A stretch of 15,715 nucleotides of DNA from Gammaproteobacteria bacterium RIFCSPLOWO2_02_FULL_56_15 (GTDB taxonomy: Bacteria; Pseudomonadota; Gammaproteobacteria; Eutrophobiales; Eutrophobiaceae), in assembly GCA_001801825.1 (NCBI GenBank), contig MGYR01000162.1:1-15715 (forward strand). The letters are read 5' to 3'. Of the stretch, positions 13,612-15,715 are shown one piece after another. The position numbers were made by a program, and so were the translations under genes. Position 1 is the stretch's first letter, and every line of letters begins with the position of its first letter. Below the pieces are notes generated by a model. It was not told the origin of the DNA. It saw only the letters and a program-made list of their open reading frames with translations, and ran no database searches.

Positions 13612-14850
13612 TCAGATGGTCTGACCGGTAAGCACGGCCAGCAGATCCGACTGGGTGTCGATATCCCGCGCGGCTGCCTGCAGCGGTACAGCGATGACTG
13701 CACCCGGATGCCTTTCCAGGACCGCCTTGGCGCCACGGTCTCCATCCAAGAGCGCAAATTCAGCGAAATATTTCCGGGGAAACAAAACCGGGACACCTTG
13801 GGTCCCATTGTAGGAGGAAGCAATGATACTTTCCGGGTTGCTGAGCCAAATACGGATGAGTTCCCTGAGATCCTGCTCGCGGACAAAGGGTTGATCGCAA
13901 AACAGGATTAACACACCAGCAGCGTCTCCTGGAATTGCGGCAATACCTGCCCGGAGGGAAGTGGACAGCCCGTATTCCCAATGTTCGTTGATGACTGTTG
14001 TGGTCCTGAATCCGGACAGTTCTCTTTTCAGTTTCTGTGCCTTCAGACCGAGTACGACGATAACACGCTCATCGAGGATCCTGGTGGCGGTTTCCACTGC
14101 CCGTTTCAAGAGGGATTTACCTTCCAGTTCAACCAGTTGCTTGATTCCTCCGAAACGGGTGGAGCCGCCGGCGGCCAGCACCATGGCATGGAGTTTTTTC
14201 ATGTCGGCCAGTTGATCCGCAGGGACACCCTGTCCCAGGATCAACGGTCGGGGCAGCGGCTTCAGGATATGGAACAGCGCAGAGAATGAACCATGGTCCA
14301 TGATGAAGGATTCCACGGAGGAGCGGCACGCAGCATAGACGGACTGCGCGGTTTCCGGGATCTCATCACCACAGCCTGTAACCAAGGGGGTAAGCTGATT
14401 CCCCTCGGCATCCAGCAGCATCATGCTGCCGGGTGGCAGTGATTCCATTTCCGATTCAGAGACTGTAACCATGACACAGTCGCCTCCGTTTTCGAGGCAT
14501 CGGCAGAGCATAGCCAAGGGTCCTGTATCCAGTCCGGCGGCCTGGAACTGTAACAGGAGATCCACCTTACAGTGAGCCGTTGGATGCCCGGGGGTGCGGC
14601 TGCTCACATTGTTGCAGAGGATGGCGTCGCCGTCCTGGAAGCACCGCCGGATGCTTCCGGCCAGTGCGCAATCGACGCCACGTTCCAGCAGCAATTGCTT
14701 GTGGTCCTGGTCCCGGGGAAAGATGAGCTGGGTGCCCGGATGATGATACCTGGGGTCTGACGATGCGATCACTGTGGCGACTACGAAGTCTATGCCTCTC
14801 TTCCGGCTGTCGAGATAACCGGCAACCAGATCCTGCCAGGTTTGTGCCAT
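13612..14850 (-). CDS. XdhC-like / MocA-like nucleotidyltransferase fusion
   Basis: The C-terminal part (about residues 222-412) is a MobA/MocA-type nucleotidyltransferase: LAAGGSTRFGGIKQL (225-239), CDQPF (318-322), GVPVLFP (352-358), GDRGAKAVL (370-378) and DIDTQSDL (396-403). This family transfers CMP or GMP to molybdopterin cofactor, or acts on related substrates. The N-terminal 220 residues look like degenerate XdhC, the factor that inserts sulfurated cofactor into xanthine-dehydrogenase-type enzymes. VATVIASSDPRYHHPGTQLI (24-43) and VMVTVSESEMESLPPGSMML (126-145) both resemble the XdhC N-terminal motif, and PLPRPLILGQGVP (198-210) resembles the opening of its Rossmann domain. The Gly-Gly-Cys motif of active XdhC is not seen. 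No molybdoenzyme gene is in view. The start at 14850, 10 bases after the kinase stop, lacks a clear ribosome site. The fold of the C-terminal domain is secure; the exact role is not. Confidence 0.85.
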   Translation of the reverse strand: MAQTWQDLVAGYLDSRKRGIDFVVATVIASSDPRYHHPGTQLIFPRDQDHKQLLLERGVDCALAGSIRRCFQDGDAILCNNVSSRTPGHPTAHCKVDLLLQFQAAGLDTGPLAMLCRCLENGGDCVMVTVSESEMESLPPGSMMLLDAEGNQLTPLVTGCGDEIPETAQSVYAACRSSVESFIMDHGSFSALFHILKPLPRPLILGQGVPADQLADMKKLHAMVLAAGGSTRFGGIKQLVELEGKSLLKRAVETATRILDERVIVVLGLKAQKLKRELSGFRTTTVINEHWEYGLSTSLRAGIAAIPGDAAGVLILFCDQPFVREQDLRELIRIWLSNPESIIASSYNGTQGVPVLFPRKYFAEFALLDGDRGAKAVLERHPGAVIAVPLQAAARDIDTQSDLLAVLTGQTI

Positions 14851-14860
14851 AAATCGTGAA

Positions 14861-15715
14861 TCAAATCTGTTTTAGCTGGGATAGAGATGAAGTGGTTTGA
14901 TCGAGCCGGCTGATCACAGTACTGACAAATGCCTTGAGGAAACGCAACTGGGTACTTTCCTCCGCCCGGTCCAGGGTGGCGGAATTGACCTTGATCAGCG
15001 ATACATCAGTCTTGGAGACAACGGTCGCGGTACGTTTCGTCTGGTTCAGGTAGCCCATTTCACCGAAGCAGTCGCCGTCCTGCAGGTTGCCGATCTGTTG
15101 TCCCTGTTTAGTAACGCTCACCACCCCGGAGAGCAATACGTAAAAGGAATGATCCAGTTCGCCTTCAGCGATAATCGTCGTGCCGGCCGGATATTTCTGC
15201 CAGTTGCTGGCGCGCACCAGTTCCCAGATCTCTGAATCGGTAAATCCTTTTAGGAAACCGATATTTTTCAGGATCCCGAATTTTTCCTGCAATGCATCCT
15301 GGCTCTCCACTTTGTCCAGATCTTCATAGATCAGCGCGAGGTCGGCTGCCAGATCCAGACCGTAGCGATACCGCTTGTCGGGTTTCTTTTTCAGCAATCG
15401 CTTCATAGTGTAAGTGAGCCCCTCGGGCAGATCCTTGCGCAATTCGTCCAGGGGCGGCGGTTCAGTGTTGGTGATCCTCTGGGCGATGCCAATGAGGGTA
15501 TTCGCCTTAAAGGGGTTGTGACCCGTCAGTAATTCGTACATGACTACACCCAAGGAGAACAAGTCACTGCTGCTGGTGATTTCCCATTCGTTGATCTGCT
15601 CAGGCGACATGTAGAGGGGTGATCCGATGAACCCATCAAACTGAGTGGTCTTGGTATCCTTGCGGTTCACCATGGCTATGCTGAAATCGGAGATCTTGAT
15701 CTGCCTATCCATCGT
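14861..15715 (-). CDS. Ser/Thr protein kinase fused to a cyclic-nucleotide-binding domain, 5' end cut by window edge
   Basis: The visible 284 codons open inside a Hanks-type kinase domain, at the magnesium-binding loop (KISDFS, where DFG is usual). The activation segment with GSPLYMSPEQI, the F-helix SDLFSLGVVMYELLTG and the C-lobe with KKPDKRY follow, so the N-lobe and the catalytic HRD loop lie beyond the right edge. The Met seen 9 residues before DFS is not the real start. After a linker comes a CAP/PKA-like cyclic-nucleotide-binding domain: YPAGTTIIAEGE, YVLLSGVVSV, then the phosphate-binding cassette FGEMGYL with R-TATV, whose Glu and Arg are intact. A C-terminal helix closes it. The layout recalls eukaryotic PKG with the order reversed and suggests a kinase switched by cAMP or cGMP. 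It is 10 bases upstream of the XdhC-MocA gene, in the same orientation. Confidence 0.88.
   Translation of the reverse strand, partial: TMDRQIKISDFSIAMVNRKDTKTTQFDGFIGSPLYMSPEQINEWEITSSSDLFSLGVVMYELLTGHNPFKANTLIGIAQRITNTEPPPLDELRKDLPEGLTYTMKRLLKKKPDKRYRYGLDLAADLALIYEDLDKVESQDALQEKFGILKNIGFLKGFTDSEIWELVRASNWQKYPAGTTIIAEGELDHSFYVLLSGVVSVTKQGQQIGNLQDGDCFGEMGYLNQTKRTATVVSKTDVSLIKVNSATLDRAEESTQLRFLKAFVSTVISRLDQTTSSLSQLKQI

Overview
The window looks like a chromosomal segment of a gammaproteobacterium (GC-rich by eye). The gene order smpB / rnfH / bamE / fur / recN / nadK / hrcA / grpE / dnaK / dnaJ / dapB is the conserved housekeeping block of many Gammaproteobacteria. HrcA, a Fur with a single cysteine at the usual CxxC site, and the signalling genes at the right end point away from enterics, perhaps to an environmental lineage such as Chromatiales-like or sulfur-oxidising groups. 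That placement is inference only.

Left part (1-2539): the 5' end of smpB runs leftward off the edge. Diverging from it is rnfH, which overlaps a FecCD-type permease gene (TGATG), which overlaps an ABC ATPase gene (ATGA). The usual ratA is missing before rnfH, and two transporter genes sit between rnfH and bamE, where I would normally expect none. Middle left (2553-6332): bamE and fur diverge, fur and recN converge, and nadK-recN form a leftward pair. Middle (6333-11442): hrcA, grpE, dnaK and dnaJ run rightward. The nadK/hrcA gap holds a CIRCE-like HrcA operator overlapping a good sigma-70 promoter, and the grpE/dnaK gap holds a good sigma-32-type promoter. The chaperone cluster therefore seems to have two heat-shock controls.

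Right part (11569-15715): dapB is followed by a PilZ-domain protein with a C-terminal winged-helix-like region. That gene is coupled (ATGA) to a two-CBS-domain protein; carA, the common neighbour of dapB, is absent. Facing these on the minus strand is a two-gene unit: the C-terminal part of a Ser/Thr protein kinase fused to a cyclic-nucleotide-binding domain (cut by the window edge), then a fusion of degenerate XdhC-like modules to a MocA-type nucleotidyltransferase.

The genes cover ribosome rescue, outer-membrane assembly, metal regulation, DNA repair, NADP synthesis, protein folding and lysine/cell-wall synthesis, with an accessory transport module on the left and a signalling/molybdenum-cofactor module on the right. 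No tRNA, rRNA, CRISPR array, insertion sequence or gene-free stretch over 300 bases was seen. The most unusual items are the XdhC-MocA fusion, the kinase-cNMP protein beside it, the rnfH-transporter coupling and the CIRCE-like operator.
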